This document shows positions 25,895-34,881 of a stretch of DNA of 64,000 nucleotides, one piece after another. The notes beneath the pieces are model-generated. The model did no database searches and was not told where the DNA came from. It was given only the letters and a program-made list of their open reading frames with translations. The DNA comes from Sphingomonas sp. Root720 (GTDB lineage: Bacteria; Pseudomonadota; Alphaproteobacteria; Sphingomonadales; Sphingomonadaceae). Numbering within the stretch: position 1 is the first letter of the stretch; each line of letters opens with the position of its first letter. The position numbers and the translations under genes were made by a program. The stretch lies in NCBI RefSeq assembly GCF_001428605.1, contig NZ_LMID01000011.1, positions 882,704 to 946,703 on the forward strand. Reading direction: 5' to 3'.

Positions 25895-26917
25895 GTGAGC
25901 GACAATCATCATTGGCTCGAGGTTCTGGACGTCATCGAGGAGAGCGAGGACGCACGATCCTTCATCCTGGCGGTGCCGGCCGAAAAGCGGGATCAGTTCG
26001 GCTATCGATCGGGGCAGTTCCTGACGGTTCGGTGCCACACCGAGGAAGGCGCGTTCGAACGCTGCTATTCGCTGTCGAGCGTTCACGGCCTCGACGAGCA
26101 TCTGCGGATCACGGTCAAGCGCGTGCCGTTCGGACCCGGGTCCAACTGGATGATCGACAAGGTCCGCAAGGGCGACCAGCTGTCGGTGATGCGGCCGGCC
26201 GGCATGTTCGTCGCGCGCGACGGCGATCGCGATCTGTCGCTGTTCGCGGCCGGCAGCGGGATCACGCCGATCCTGTCGCTGGCGCGCGACCGGCTGCGGC
26301 AGCCGGGCGGCAGGGTCTCGCTGTTCTACGCCAATCGAGACGAGCGCTCGGTGATCTTCAAGGCGGAATTGAACCGGCTCGCCAACGACCATCCCGATCG
26401 CTTTTCGGTCACCCATTGGCTGGAGACGGTGCAGGGCCTGCCGACGCATAAGCTGCTGGCGGCCCATGCCGCGCATCTGGCCGAGCGCGAGCATTTCATC
26501 TGCGGCCCCGCGCCCTTCATGGACGCCGCCGCCGCCGCGCTGGACCAGCTCGGCGTCGACCGGCACCAGGTCCACCTCGAACGCTTCGTCTTCGCCGCGG
26601 CCCAGCCGGTCACCAGCGTCCCCGGCCGGGATGCGCCCGCCGCCGATGCCGCGCGGCTCGAACTCACGCTCAACGGCAAGACCGAGACCATCGACTGGGC
26701 GGGCGGCGCGCTGATGCTCGACGCGATGCAGGAGGCCGGGCTCAGCCCGCCCTATTCCTGCCGGTCGGGGTCCTGCGGCGCCTGCATCTGCCAGCTTGAC
26801 GCGGGCGAGGTCGACATGATCCAGAATCAGGTGCTCGACGACCGCGATCTGGCCGATGGCCTGATTCTCGCCTGCCAGGCGGTCGCCCGCTCGGCGGAGG
26901 TAAAGGTCACCTTCTGA
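25895..26917 (+). CDS. kshB-like: Ferredoxin-NAD(P)H reductase component, KshB/PaaE type
   Basis: A 340-residue three-part reductase. The FAD domain has RCYSLSS at residues 56-62. The nicotinamide domain has AAGSGITPILS (from 118) and HFICGPAPFM (from 200). The C-terminal plant-type 2Fe-2S ferredoxin has Cys289, Cys294, Cys297 and Cys327 in SCRSGSCGACIC...LACQA. This order is that of KshB and the hybrid reductases of Rieske systems. It would pass electrons from NADH to the KshA-like oxygenase at 17875, and perhaps to the VanA-like one at 1157. GTG start at 25895 with GGAGCGGGAG upstream. It begins a plus-strand operon with EthD, SDR and VOC genes. Confidence 0.88.
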   Translation: MSDNHHWLEVLDVIEESEDARSFILAVPAEKRDQFGYRSGQFLTVRCHTEEGAFERCYSLSSVHGLDEHLRITVKRVPFGPGSNWMIDKVRKGDQLSVMRPAGMFVARDGDRDLSLFAAGSGITPILSLARDRLRQPGGRVSLFYANRDERSVIFKAELNRLANDHPDRFSVTHWLETVQGLPTHKLLAAHAAHLAEREHFICGPAPFMDAAAAALDQLGVDRHQVHLERFVFAAAQPVTSVPGRDAPAADAARLELTLNGKTETIDWAGGALMLDAMQEAGLSPPYSCRSGSCGACICQLDAGEVDMIQNQVLDDRDLADGLILACQAVARSAEVKVTF

Positions 26918-26943
26918 ACGAGATGAAGAGGAGAGGGACGGGG

Positions 26944-27291
26944 ATGTACAAGGTCATGGCTTTCCTGGCGCGCAAGCCGGGCATTTCGCGGGAGGAATTC
27001 CGCGCCTATTACGAGGCGAACCATGCACCGCTGGTCGGCCGGCTCGCCCCAAGGATGGCGGTCTACCGCCGCAACTATCTCAACTTCGACGAACCCTTCA
27101 AGCGCGACGAGGATCAGATCGGCTTCGATGTGGTGACGGAGATGGAGTTCGAGGACCGCGCCGCCTGCGAGCGGTGGTTCGACGCCTTCCGCGCGCCCGG
27201 CGTGTTCGATCAGGTGGCCGAGGACGAGGAGAAATTCCTCGACCGTGGCCGGGTGATGGTCTGCGCGGTCGACGTCGAGCGATCCGAATGA
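26944..27291 (+). CDS. EthD-domain protein (copy 1)
   Basis: A 115-residue dimeric alpha/beta-barrel (EthD) protein. MYKVMAFLARKPGISREEFRAYYEANHAPL is the family hallmark, and the C-terminal region ends EDEEKFLDRGRVMVCAV. A clear paralogue at 32892 shares YYEANH and DEEKFLDRG. EthD proteins accompany many degradation operons; some are stabilisers or small enzymes (lyases, isomerases), and the role is usually unknown. The ATG at 26944 has GAGGAGAGGGA upstream. It overlaps the SDR start by 4 bp. Confidence 0.78.
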   Translation: MYKVMAFLARKPGISREEFRAYYEANHAPLVGRLAPRMAVYRRNYLNFDEPFKRDEDQIGFDVVTEMEFEDRAACERWFDAFRAPGVFDQVAEDEEKFLDRGRVMVCAVDVERSE

Positions 27292-28070
27292 GCGGCGCCG
27301 GCCGGCTCGCGGGCCGGGCCGCGATCGTCACCGGCGCGTCGAGCGGGATGGGGCGGGCGATCGCCGCCCTGTTCGCCGACGAAGGCGCCCGGGTGCTGGC
27401 GGTGTCGCGGGACGCGGACGCGCTCGCCGCCGCGCATGGCGGCCGCGCGGCGGTCATCCCGTTCGCTGCCGATGTCGCCGCCCCGGACGCGGCCGGGAAG
27501 ATCGTCGACGCCGCCACCGGGGCGTTCGACGGGATCGACATATTGGTCAACGCCGCCGGCCTGTTCGAGATGGTACCGGTGGAGCGGATCGACCGCGACC
27601 ATTGGGACCGGACCTTCGCCACCAACGTGACCGGCCCCGCCCGGCTCTGCGTGGAGGCGATCCCGGCGCTCAAGCGGTCGGCGGCCGGCCGGATCGTCAA
27701 TATCGGCTCGGTTTGCGTGCGGCTCACCCAGGCGGGGATGGGCGCCTACAATGCCAGCAAGCATGCACTCACCGGCTTCACCCTCAACCTCGCGGTCGAA
27801 CTCGGTCCCCATGGCATCACCGCCAATATCGTCCAGCCGGGTACGATCCTGACCGGGATGACGCGGCCGATCGTGCAGGATCCGGCGATCCTCGCCTATT
27901 TCGAGAGCAAGACCGCGATGCGGCGCATCGGCCAGGCCGACGAGATCGCGCATGCGGCGCTCTATCTCGCCGATCCGCATGCCGGCTATACCACCGGACA
28001 GATCATCCATGTCGACGGCGGCTACAGCGTCGGCGTCAACGACACGGGGCTGGGAGCGGATCATGGCTGA
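27288..28070 (+). CDS. Short-chain dehydrogenase/reductase
   Basis: A 260-residue classical SDR: TGASSGMGRAIA, LVNAAGLFEMV (NAAG in place of the usual NNAG), NIGSVCVRLTQ and catalytic YNASK. It ends TTGQIIHVDGGYSVG. The start codon ATG lies inside the EthD stop (ATGA), and the stop overlaps the next VOC gene, so the operon KshB-like/EthD/SDR/VOC is translationally coupled. It probably handles an alcohol/ketone step of the same pathway. Confidence 0.84.
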   Translation: MSGAGRLAGRAAIVTGASSGMGRAIAALFADEGARVLAVSRDADALAAAHGGRAAVIPFAADVAAPDAAGKIVDAATGAFDGIDILVNAAGLFEMVPVERIDRDHWDRTFATNVTGPARLCVEAIPALKRSAAGRIVNIGSVCVRLTQAGMGAYNASKHALTGFTLNLAVELGPHGITANIVQPGTILTGMTRPIVQDPAILAYFESKTAMRRIGQADEIAHAALYLADPHAGYTTGQIIHVDGGYSVGVNDTGLGADHG

Positions 28071-28602
28071 CGCGAAGGGGCTGCCGGGGCTGCGGGGAAC
28101 CGACCATATCGGCTTCACCGTACCCGACATGGACGAGGCGATCGCCTTCTTCGTCGATGTGCTGGGATGCGAACCCTTTTACGAGCTGGGGCCCTTCCAG
28201 GCCGAGGACGACTGGATGGAGACCCACCTCAACGTCCATCCCCGCGCAGTAATGCGAAGACTGAAATTCCTGCGCTGCGGCAACGGCTCGAACTTCGAAC
28301 TGTTCGAATATCAGGCGCCCGATCAGCGTCGCGCACCGCCGCGCAACAGCGATGTCGGCGGCCATCATCTCGCGCTCTATGTCGACGATATCGGCGCCGC
28401 GGTGGCCTATCTGCGGGGCACGGGCATCCGCGTCCTCGGCGAGCCGACCGTGCGCACCGCAGGGCCGAGCGCGGGGCAGAGCTGGGTCTATTTCCTGTCG
28501 CCCTGGGGCATGCAGCTGGAACTGGTCAGCTTCCCCAGCGGCAAGGGCTATGAGGCGGGGACGGATCGTCGCCTCTGGCATCCGGCCAGGCCGGCCGCGT
28601 GA
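28063..28602 (+). CDS. VOC-fold protein (glyoxalase/dioxygenase superfamily)
   Basis: A 179-residue protein with two paired VOC half-modules: LRGTDHIGFTVPDMDEAIAFFVDVLGCEPFYEL and VGGHHLALYVDDIGAAVAYLRGTGIRVLGEP, then GQSWVYFLSPWGMQLELVSFP. Metal-ligand positions (His of TDHIGF, Glu of ELFEYQ, His of GHHLAL, Glu of QLELV) are all present, so it should bind a divalent metal. It could be a lyase, epimerase or dioxygenase. It ends the KshB-like operon just before the hairpin at 28606. Confidence 0.78.
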   Translation: MADAKGLPGLRGTDHIGFTVPDMDEAIAFFVDVLGCEPFYELGPFQAEDDWMETHLNVHPRAVMRRLKFLRCGNGSNFELFEYQAPDQRRAPPRNSDVGGHHLALYVDDIGAAVAYLRGTGIRVLGEPTVRTAGPSAGQSWVYFLSPWGMQLELVSFPSGKGYEAGTDRRLWHPARPAA

Positions 28603-28605
28603 GGG

Positions 28606-28627
28606 GAGGCCGCCCGAAAGCGGCCTC
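28606..28627. terminator. Hairpin between the VOC and P450 genes
   Basis: A perfect 8 bp stem (GAGGCCGC / GCGGCCTC) with loop CCGAAA, 3 bases after the VOC stop and followed by GCTTT. It lies between convergent genes. Confidence 0.65.
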
Positions 28628-28636
28628 GCTTTCCGA

Positions 28637-29902
28637 TCAGCGCTTGTCGAAGCCCAGCCAGAGCTGCTTCAGGCCGAAGGCCACATAGGTCGTGGTGTAG
28701 TCGTAGCTGTCGTCGCCGCGGGTCGCGCGGAAGTTCTTCATCCGGGTCACCAGCGCCTTGAAGGCGATGCGCATCTCGCCGCGCGCCAGCTGGTTGCCGA
28801 TGCACATGTGGATGCCCGCGCCGAAGGTCAGGTGGCTGCGCATGTTGGGGCGTTCCAGATCGACCGTCTCGGGATCGGGAAAGATCGACGGATCGAGGTT
28901 CGCCGCGCCGAAGCGGGTCTCCAGGATCGATCCCTCGGGGATCGCGACCCCGCCGATCTCCATATCGGCGGTCGCGCGGCGGAACATCACGGTGGCCGGC
29001 GCCATGATGCGCAGCGTCTCCTCGACGAAGGCGTCGAGCTTGGCGTCGTCCTCGCGGATCTCGTCGGCCAGCTCGGGCCGCTCGATCAGCAGCTTCACCC
29101 CGCCGGCGATGGCGTTGGCGGTGGTTTCGCCGCCCGCAAGGAACAGCAGGAACAGGATCGAGATCAGCTCGCGCATGTCCAGGGTGCGGCCGTCGACCTC
29201 GGCATGGACCAGCGTGCTCAGCAGGCTGTCGTCCGGCGTTTCGCGGACCCGCTCGACATTCTTGGCCAGATAGCGGTGCAGCTCGGTTACCACCGGCACG
29301 ATCTCCAGCTCGCGCTGCGGATCGAGCGCGGGGTTGCTGGATTCGAGCGACAGGTCGTTCCAGCGCTTGAACTTGTCGAGATCCTTGTCGGTGACGCCGA
29401 GGATATCGGTGAACACCGTCAGCGGCAGGCGCATCGCGAACTCGTCGAAGAACTCGACCTCGGGCTTGTCGATGAAGCGATCGATCAGCTCGTTGGTCGA
29501 TATTTCGATCTGGGGTTCCAGGCCGAGAACCTTGGCGCGGGTGAAGGCCTTGTCGACCAGCGTACGGTACGCCTTGTGCGACGGCGGATCGTTGGTGACG
29601 AGCGTGTCCATCGGCAGATAGCCGGTCTCGCGGAAGATGCGGTCCACCTCGTCGCTGACGCTCGACTTGCGGGTCTGGATGACGCCGGTCTTGCAGGACA
29701 GCGTCTTGTTGTTCATCACCGCCTTGCGGACGTCCTCATAGCGGGTGAGCACATAATTGCCGCTGACCGGATCCTTGTAGACCGGATGTTCCTCGCGCAG
29801 CTGATGATAGACGGGGAAGGGGCATTTGCGCGTCTCGGGATCGGTGAAGGTGATCGGGCAGCGGTCGCCCGATGCTTCGCCCTCGAGAATCGTCTGATCC
29901 AT
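28637..29902 (-). CDS. Cytochrome P450 (copy 1)
   Basis: A 421-residue bacterial class I P450. Visible are the oxygen-binding helix FLAGGETTANA, the ExxR pair in VEETLR, and the heme loop FGAGIHMCIGNQLAR with the Cys ligand. Needs a ferredoxin and reductase, none adjacent. ATG at 29902 is preferred with GGGAG eight bases upstream; ATG at 29917 is in frame. Divergent from the TauD-type dioxygenase at 30340, with a CAAAGCG box between them. Substrate unknown; a hydroxylation of the imported hydrophobic compound is likely. Confidence 0.87.
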   Translation of the reverse strand: MDQTILEGEASGDRCPITFTDPETRKCPFPVYHQLREEHPVYKDPVSGNYVLTRYEDVRKAVMNNKTLSCKTGVIQTRKSSVSDEVDRIFRETGYLPMDTLVTNDPPSHKAYRTLVDKAFTRAKVLGLEPQIEISTNELIDRFIDKPEVEFFDEFAMRLPLTVFTDILGVTDKDLDKFKRWNDLSLESSNPALDPQRELEIVPVVTELHRYLAKNVERVRETPDDSLLSTLVHAEVDGRTLDMRELISILFLLFLAGGETTANAIAGGVKLLIERPELADEIREDDAKLDAFVEETLRIMAPATVMFRRATADMEIGGVAIPEGSILETRFGAANLDPSIFPDPETVDLERPNMRSHLTFGAGIHMCIGNQLARGEMRIAFKALVTRMKNFRATRGDDSYDYTTTYVAFGLKQLWLGFDKR

Positions 29903-30339
29903 TTCCAAAACTCCCATTCCGGCGTTCGACCGGGCTTGAACTCCCCGAATTCCTAGGCGCGCGCGCAGGGGGCGGGCAAAGCGATCCTCTTTTCGAAACC
30001 GCACTTATGATAAGGATTCCGGGTGCCGCCGCCGACGGCGGGAGCGCGATGAGCGGGATCGACAATAAGGAGGCGGTTTTCGAAAAACTTGCCGATTGAG
30101 TTCGCGCTGGGCGGGGATAGCTCTCCTGCAGGTGGCTGCAAGCGTCGGAGAGGTCAGATCATGCGTTCGAAACCGACCGTCCTGCCGGCCCGATCGGTCG
30201 CGGTAGGATCAGCGCGGGGGAATGGGACGTTCGCGTCCGGCTCGTGGCCGTCATGCCCGACAGGACGGCGTCTGGAAGTTGCAGAGCCGAAAGCTCCAGA
30301 GCGCCGGGATACCGGCGTGACCATCGAGGAACCTACATC
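29903..30339. promoter_or_regulatory. Divergent region between P450 and TauD-type dioxygenase
   Basis: A 437 bp region without a supportable gene; a 16-codon frame at 30049-30099 is too short to call. It contains GCAAAGCGATCCTC at 29976-29989, a member of the recurring CAAAGCG box family, about 75 bp before the P450 start. Confidence 0.45.
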
Positions 30340-31263
30340 ATGACCCTGCAGATCAAGCCCGACAGCGCCGACTATGTCGCGAGGATAAGCGGCGTCGACC
30401 TCAGCCGGCCGCTGGACGAGGCAAGCGTCGGCGCGATCGTCGAGGCGAGCGACAAATATGCGGTGCTGGTCTTCCACGACCAGCCGTTGACCGACGAGCA
30501 GCTCGTCAATTTCGGCGCCAGCTTCGGTCCGCTCGATGTCGGCCTGCAGGAAAAGCTGATGAAGAAGGTGCAGGATCGCTACGCCAGCGCCGCGATCAGC
30601 GACATTTCCAATGTCGACGGCAGTTCGGGCGATGTCGCCGACCGCAAGCACAAGCAGGCGATCATGAACGTCGGCAACCGCTTCTGGCACAGCGACTCTT
30701 CTTATGACCGCCATCCGTATCGCTATTCGATCCTCACCGCGAAGACCGTAGCGAGCAAGGGTGGGGCGACCGAATATGCCGATCTGCGCGCCGCTTACGA
30801 CGCGCTCGACGAGGACACCAAGGCGCTGATCGCCGACCGGACCGCGACCTTCTATTCGCATTTCACGCGGCAATGGCTGGGGATCGAGGACCGGCCCGAG
30901 GATCTGCGCGTGTTCCCGCCGGTGCGCTGGCCGATGGTCCGGACCCATCCGGGATCGGGCCGCAAGCTGCTGTGGTGCGACAGCAAGGTCTGCGAGATCT
31001 CCGGCATGTCCATCCCGGAGGGCCGGGCGCTGGCGCATGAGCTGATCGAGCATATCGGCCAGCGCGAGCGGGTCTATTCCCATTATTGGCAACCGCACGA
31101 CGTCATCCTGTACGACAACCGATCGGTGCTGCATCGCGGCCGTCGCTTCGACATGACCGAGCGCCGCGAGATGCGCCGCGTCGCCACCGTCGACAGTTCC
31201 GAGGCCCTGGAGCAGGCGCCGGTCAGCGTCGCGCTGCCGGCGGGCATGCTCGCCGCCGGCTGA
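30340..31263 (+). CDS. TauD/TfdA-family alpha-ketoglutarate-dependent dioxygenase (copy 1)
   Basis: A 307-residue non-heme iron dioxygenase. The iron triad is the HxD of FWHSDSSY and the distal His of RSVLHRGRRF. The ketoglutarate-binding Arg lies in the following ERREMRRV segment. Members hydroxylate next to O, S or N and so release aryloxy or sulfonate groups; TfdA and RdpA cleave aryloxyalkanoic acids. The ATG at 30340 has GAGGAA upstream. Single gene, divergent from a P450 and closed by a hairpin at 31272. Confidence 0.85.
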   Translation: MTLQIKPDSADYVARISGVDLSRPLDEASVGAIVEASDKYAVLVFHDQPLTDEQLVNFGASFGPLDVGLQEKLMKKVQDRYASAAISDISNVDGSSGDVADRKHKQAIMNVGNRFWHSDSSYDRHPYRYSILTAKTVASKGGATEYADLRAAYDALDEDTKALIADRTATFYSHFTRQWLGIEDRPEDLRVFPPVRWPMVRTHPGSGRKLLWCDSKVCEISGMSIPEGRALAHELIEHIGQRERVYSHYWQPHDVILYDNRSVLHRGRRFDMTERREMRRVATVDSSEALEQAPVSVALPAGMLAAG

Positions 31264-31271
31264 CCTGCGGA

Positions 31272-31297
31272 CCCGGCGCGTCGTGCGGCGCGCCGGG
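31272..31297. terminator. GC-rich hairpin between TauD-type and AKR genes
   Basis: A 9 bp perfect stem (CCCGGCGCG / CGCGCCGGG) with an 8-base loop, between convergent stops at 31263 and 31308. There is no T-run, so termination efficiency is uncertain. Confidence 0.5.
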
Positions 31298-31307
31298 CAT
31301 CGGGCTG

Positions 31308-32306
<999 letters not shown>

Positions 32307-32392
32307 GCTGCTCTCCTTGCTGATCCGGCCCGCTTGGACCCACCGTGCCGACGCGTGCAAGCATGGCCGGTGCGATCGGACGGTGCCCGTAA

Positions 32393-32409
32393 GGACTGGT
32401 CGCTTTTCC
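32393..32409 (-). promoter_or_regulatory. AAAGCGACC box between AKR and VOC genes
   Basis: Minus strand GGAAAAGCGACCAGTCC, sharing AAAGCGACCA with the box at 34347. It lies 60 bp before the VOC start and 87 bp before the AKR start. Confidence 0.4.
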
Positions 32410-32469
32410 TAAACCGCCTCGTTGGCCGGCCGAGGGCTGGCCCGGTATCCTCGTGCGAAAGGAGGCTCG

Positions 32470-32895
32470 ATGACCCATCCGATCAGCCGTATCGATCATG
32501 TCGCGATCACCGTCGCCGACCTCGATCGCTCGACCCGCTTCTACATCGACGTCCTCGATGCCGCGATCGTCCGCGATTACGAGATCGACGGCCGGGTGAT
32601 GGTGCGCCAGCTCCGCATCGGCGGCGCGATGGTCAATCTTCATCAGGCGGGGCACAGCCATCCGTTGGTCGCCGGCCGCCCGACACCGGGGGCCGTCGAC
32701 ATCTGCTTTCGCTGGGAAGGACCGATCGCCGCAGCCCAGGACCGGCTGGCCCGCGAGGGCGTCGCGATCGAGGACGGGCCGTCCGAGCGCCATGCCTCGA
32801 ACGGCGCGGCCGGACTTTCGGTCTATTTCCGCGATCCCGACGACAATCTGCTCGAACTGCTGACGATCACCGACGGAGAGGGAGACCGGGCATGA
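32470..32895 (+). CDS. VOC-fold protein
   Basis: A 141-residue single VOC protein: ISRIDHVAITVADLDRSTRFYIDVLDA, then MVNLHQAG, GAVDICFRW and YFRDPDDNLLELLTI. The ligand positions (His of IDHVAI and Glu of LLELL) are present. The start has AAAGGAGG five bases upstream. It is coupled to the EthD gene by a 4 bp overlap. It may be a small lyase or dioxygenase of the pathway. Confidence 0.8.
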   Translation: MTHPISRIDHVAITVADLDRSTRFYIDVLDAAIVRDYEIDGRVMVRQLRIGGAMVNLHQAGHSHPLVAGRPTPGAVDICFRWEGPIAAAQDRLAREGVAIEDGPSERHASNGAAGLSVYFRDPDDNLLELLTITDGEGDRA

Positions 32896-33269
32896 AGCTG
32901 CTATGCCTGCTGAAGCGCAAGGCCGGGATGAGCGCGGAGGCGTTTCGCGCTTATTATGAGGCGAACCACGTCCCGCTGATCACGCGGCTGCTGCCCTTCT
33001 TCACCGCCTATGAGCGCAACTATCGCGACGCGCGCTACGATTTCGCGCCCGCGCATGTCGACGACCGGTTCACCGGGCCCGACTTCGACGTCGTCACCGA
33101 GATCAGCTTCGCCAGCGTCGAGGATTATCAGCGCATGCTGGACGCGCTCGCCGATCCCGCGATCGGCGAGCCCATCCGCCGCGACGAGGAGAAGTTCCTC
33201 GATCGCGGCTCGCTGGCGCTCTACATGGTCGAGACGCTGGCCTCGCGGGGCGCCGTCACGCCTTCGTGA
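32892..33269 (+). CDS. EthD-domain protein (copy 2)
   Basis: A 125-residue paralogue of the EthD protein at 26944: MKLLCLLKRKAGMSAEAFRAYYEANHVPL, FDVVTEISF and RRDEEKFLDRGSLALYMV. The shared DEEKFLDRG tail suggests a common role. It forms a two-gene operon with the VOC gene, and its last 14 bp overlap the end of the convergent SDR gene. Confidence 0.78.
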   Translation: MKLLCLLKRKAGMSAEAFRAYYEANHVPLITRLLPFFTAYERNYRDARYDFAPAHVDDRFTGPDFDVVTEISFASVEDYQRMLDALADPAIGEPIRRDEEKFLDRGSLALYMVETLASRGAVTPS

Positions 33270-34188
33270 AGCGCTCGACCAGGTCGAGGCCGCGGAGTTC
33301 GGCTTCGCGGCCGATCACCAGCCCCGACCGGTCGAAGCGGTCCTGGTCGAGAATCTCGTCGTCAAAGGCATCGCGGATCGCTTCCGGGGTCGGCGTGCGC
33401 GAGCAATAGCCGGGCGTCTCGACCACCTTGATGCGGGTCGTGGTGCCGGCCATGACGCCGAAGATCTCGCCATTGGCCTTGCAGTCCTCATGCGACAGCC
33501 AGACCACCGTGGGGGCGACCAGCTCGGGCTCGAAGGCGCCCGCGGGCATGCGCTCCACTATGCCCTCGATCAGCTTGACGGGGCGGGTGATGCCGCCCGG
33601 CGCGACCGCGTTGATCGCGATGCCGTGCCCCTCCGCTTCGAGCGACAGGGTGCGCGTCAGGCCGTGGATCGCGGCCTTGGCGGCCGAATATTCCAGGTTG
33701 TGGCGCGAGCCGAGATAGCCGGTGTGCGAGGCGGTGTTGACGACCCGGCCATAGCCTTGATCGACCATGTGGGGCCAGGCGGCGCGGATGACGTTGACGC
33801 TGCCCATCACATGGACCTGCCAGATGGAGGCGAAGCTCTCGCTGCTCGTCTCGACGAAGCCGTGGCGGGTGAAGAAATTGCCGGCATTGTTCACGACGAT
33901 GTCGATCCGGCCGAAGCTGTCGATCGCCTGGCGGACCATGGCGCGGGCGCCGTCCTCGGTCGCGACCGTGTCGAAATTGGCGACCGCGGTGCCGCCGTCG
34001 GCCTCGATCTCGGCCACCACGTCGCGGGCGGGCGTCTCGTCGCCGCCCTCGCCGCCGAGCCCGACGCCCGGATCGTTGACGACGACCTTTGCGCCATGCG
34101 CCGCCAGGAGCCGGGCATGTGCCCGCCCCAGGCCGCGTCCGGCACCGGTCACCAGGGCGACCCGCCCGTCCAGTCGAAGCTCACCCAT
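33256..34188 (-). CDS. SDR of the multifunctional-enzyme type 2 (17-beta-HSD4-like) group
   Basis: A 310-residue SDR longer than the classical type. It has TGAGRGLGRAHARLLAAHGAKVVVNDPGVGLGGEGGDETPA, a long glycine-rich insertion typical of the dehydrogenase half of peroxisomal MFE-2. It also has VVNNAGNFF, NTASHTGYLGS, and YSAAK. The C-terminal extension of about 50 residues also fits that group. These enzymes oxidise 3-hydroxyacyl-CoA or hydroxysteroids. ATG at 34188 has GAGGAG upstream. Divergent from the SnoaL/old yellow enzyme operon. Confidence 0.82.
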   Translation of the reverse strand: MGELRLDGRVALVTGAGRGLGRAHARLLAAHGAKVVVNDPGVGLGGEGGDETPARDVVAEIEADGGTAVANFDTVATEDGARAMVRQAIDSFGRIDIVVNNAGNFFTRHGFVETSSESFASIWQVHVMGSVNVIRAAWPHMVDQGYGRVVNTASHTGYLGSRHNLEYSAAKAAIHGLTRTLSLEAEGHGIAINAVAPGGITRPVKLIEGIVERMPAGAFEPELVAPTVVWLSHEDCKANGEIFGVMAGTTTRIKVVETPGYCSRTPTPEAIRDAFDDEILDQDRFDRSGLVIGREAELRGLDLVERFTKA

Positions 34189-34346
34189 TTCGCTCTCCTC
34201 ATCGCATATCCGGTTCGACGCGCAGCTTGGGATCGCATCTCGCGGTGGATCAACGGCGGGTGATTGCGTTTGCCGTCTTGCCCTTGTCTTTTCCGGCAGA
34301 CGGGCGGCCGGTTGCCCGGATTCTTCATATCGTGCTTGGAATGGCA

Positions 34347-34361
34347 CAGTGGTCGCTTTGG
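34347..34361 (-). promoter_or_regulatory. CCAAAGCGACCACTG box between SDR and SnoaL/OYE operon
   Basis: Minus strand CCAAAGCGACCACTG, 50 bp before the SnoaL start. A second AAGC lies 21 bp further along the same strand (34334-34337 as GCTT). This is compatible with a two-turn AraC-type arrangement. Confidence 0.45.
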
Positions 34362-34411
34362 CGACGTCCGCCCTTTTGAGGCAGAAACGCGACGAACGAG
34401 AGGAGCTTCCC

Positions 34412-34867
34412 ATGGACACCGTCGAGCGCCTGGCCGCCGTCGAGGCGATAAAGATCCTGAAGGCGCGCTACTGCCGCTATGTCGACACGCAGGACTGGGC
34501 GGCCTTCCGGACGCTGTTCGCCGACGACGCGACGCTGTACTTCCCCGAAAATTACGATGCCGCGTCGTCGATCGACGATTTCATGCAGGGGGTGGGGCCC
34601 GCGCTGGAAGGCGGGGTGACCATCCACCATGCCGTGATGCCCGAGATCGAGATTCTCGATACCGACGAGGCGCGGGGGATCTGGGCGATGCGCGACGCGC
34701 TCTACTTCCCGCCCGGTGCGCGCGGGCTGGCCGGTGCGAGCGAGATCCACGGCACCGGCCATTATCACGAAACCTATGTGCGCCGGGACGGGCAATGGCT
34801 GTTCGCCTCGATCCGGCTGTCGCGGCTCCGGCTCGAGGTCCAGGCCCAGCCGCGCGCGGTCGCCTGA
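34412..34867 (+). CDS. SnoaL-like (NTF2-fold) protein
   Basis: A 151-residue protein: AVEAIKILKARYCRYVDTQDWAAFRTLFADDATLYFPE is the classic SnoaL_4 start, followed by IHHAVMPEIEILDTDEARGIWAMRDALYFP and GHYHETYVRRDGQWLFASIRLSRLR. Probable lyase or isomerase, or a non-catalytic binding protein. It precedes the old yellow enzyme gene by 14 bp in the same operon. Confidence 0.78.
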   Translation: MDTVERLAAVEAIKILKARYCRYVDTQDWAAFRTLFADDATLYFPENYDAASSIDDFMQGVGPALEGGVTIHHAVMPEIEILDTDEARGIWAMRDALYFPPGARGLAGASEIHGTGHYHETYVRRDGQWLFASIRLSRLRLEVQAQPRAVA

Positions 34868-34881
34868 GGGAATATCCACCG

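Noticed and set aside
29872-30099. A 75-codon plus-strand frame between the P450 and TauD genes
   Set aside because: No recognisable sequence, it starts inside the antisense of the P450 gene, and the codon pattern is not convincing.
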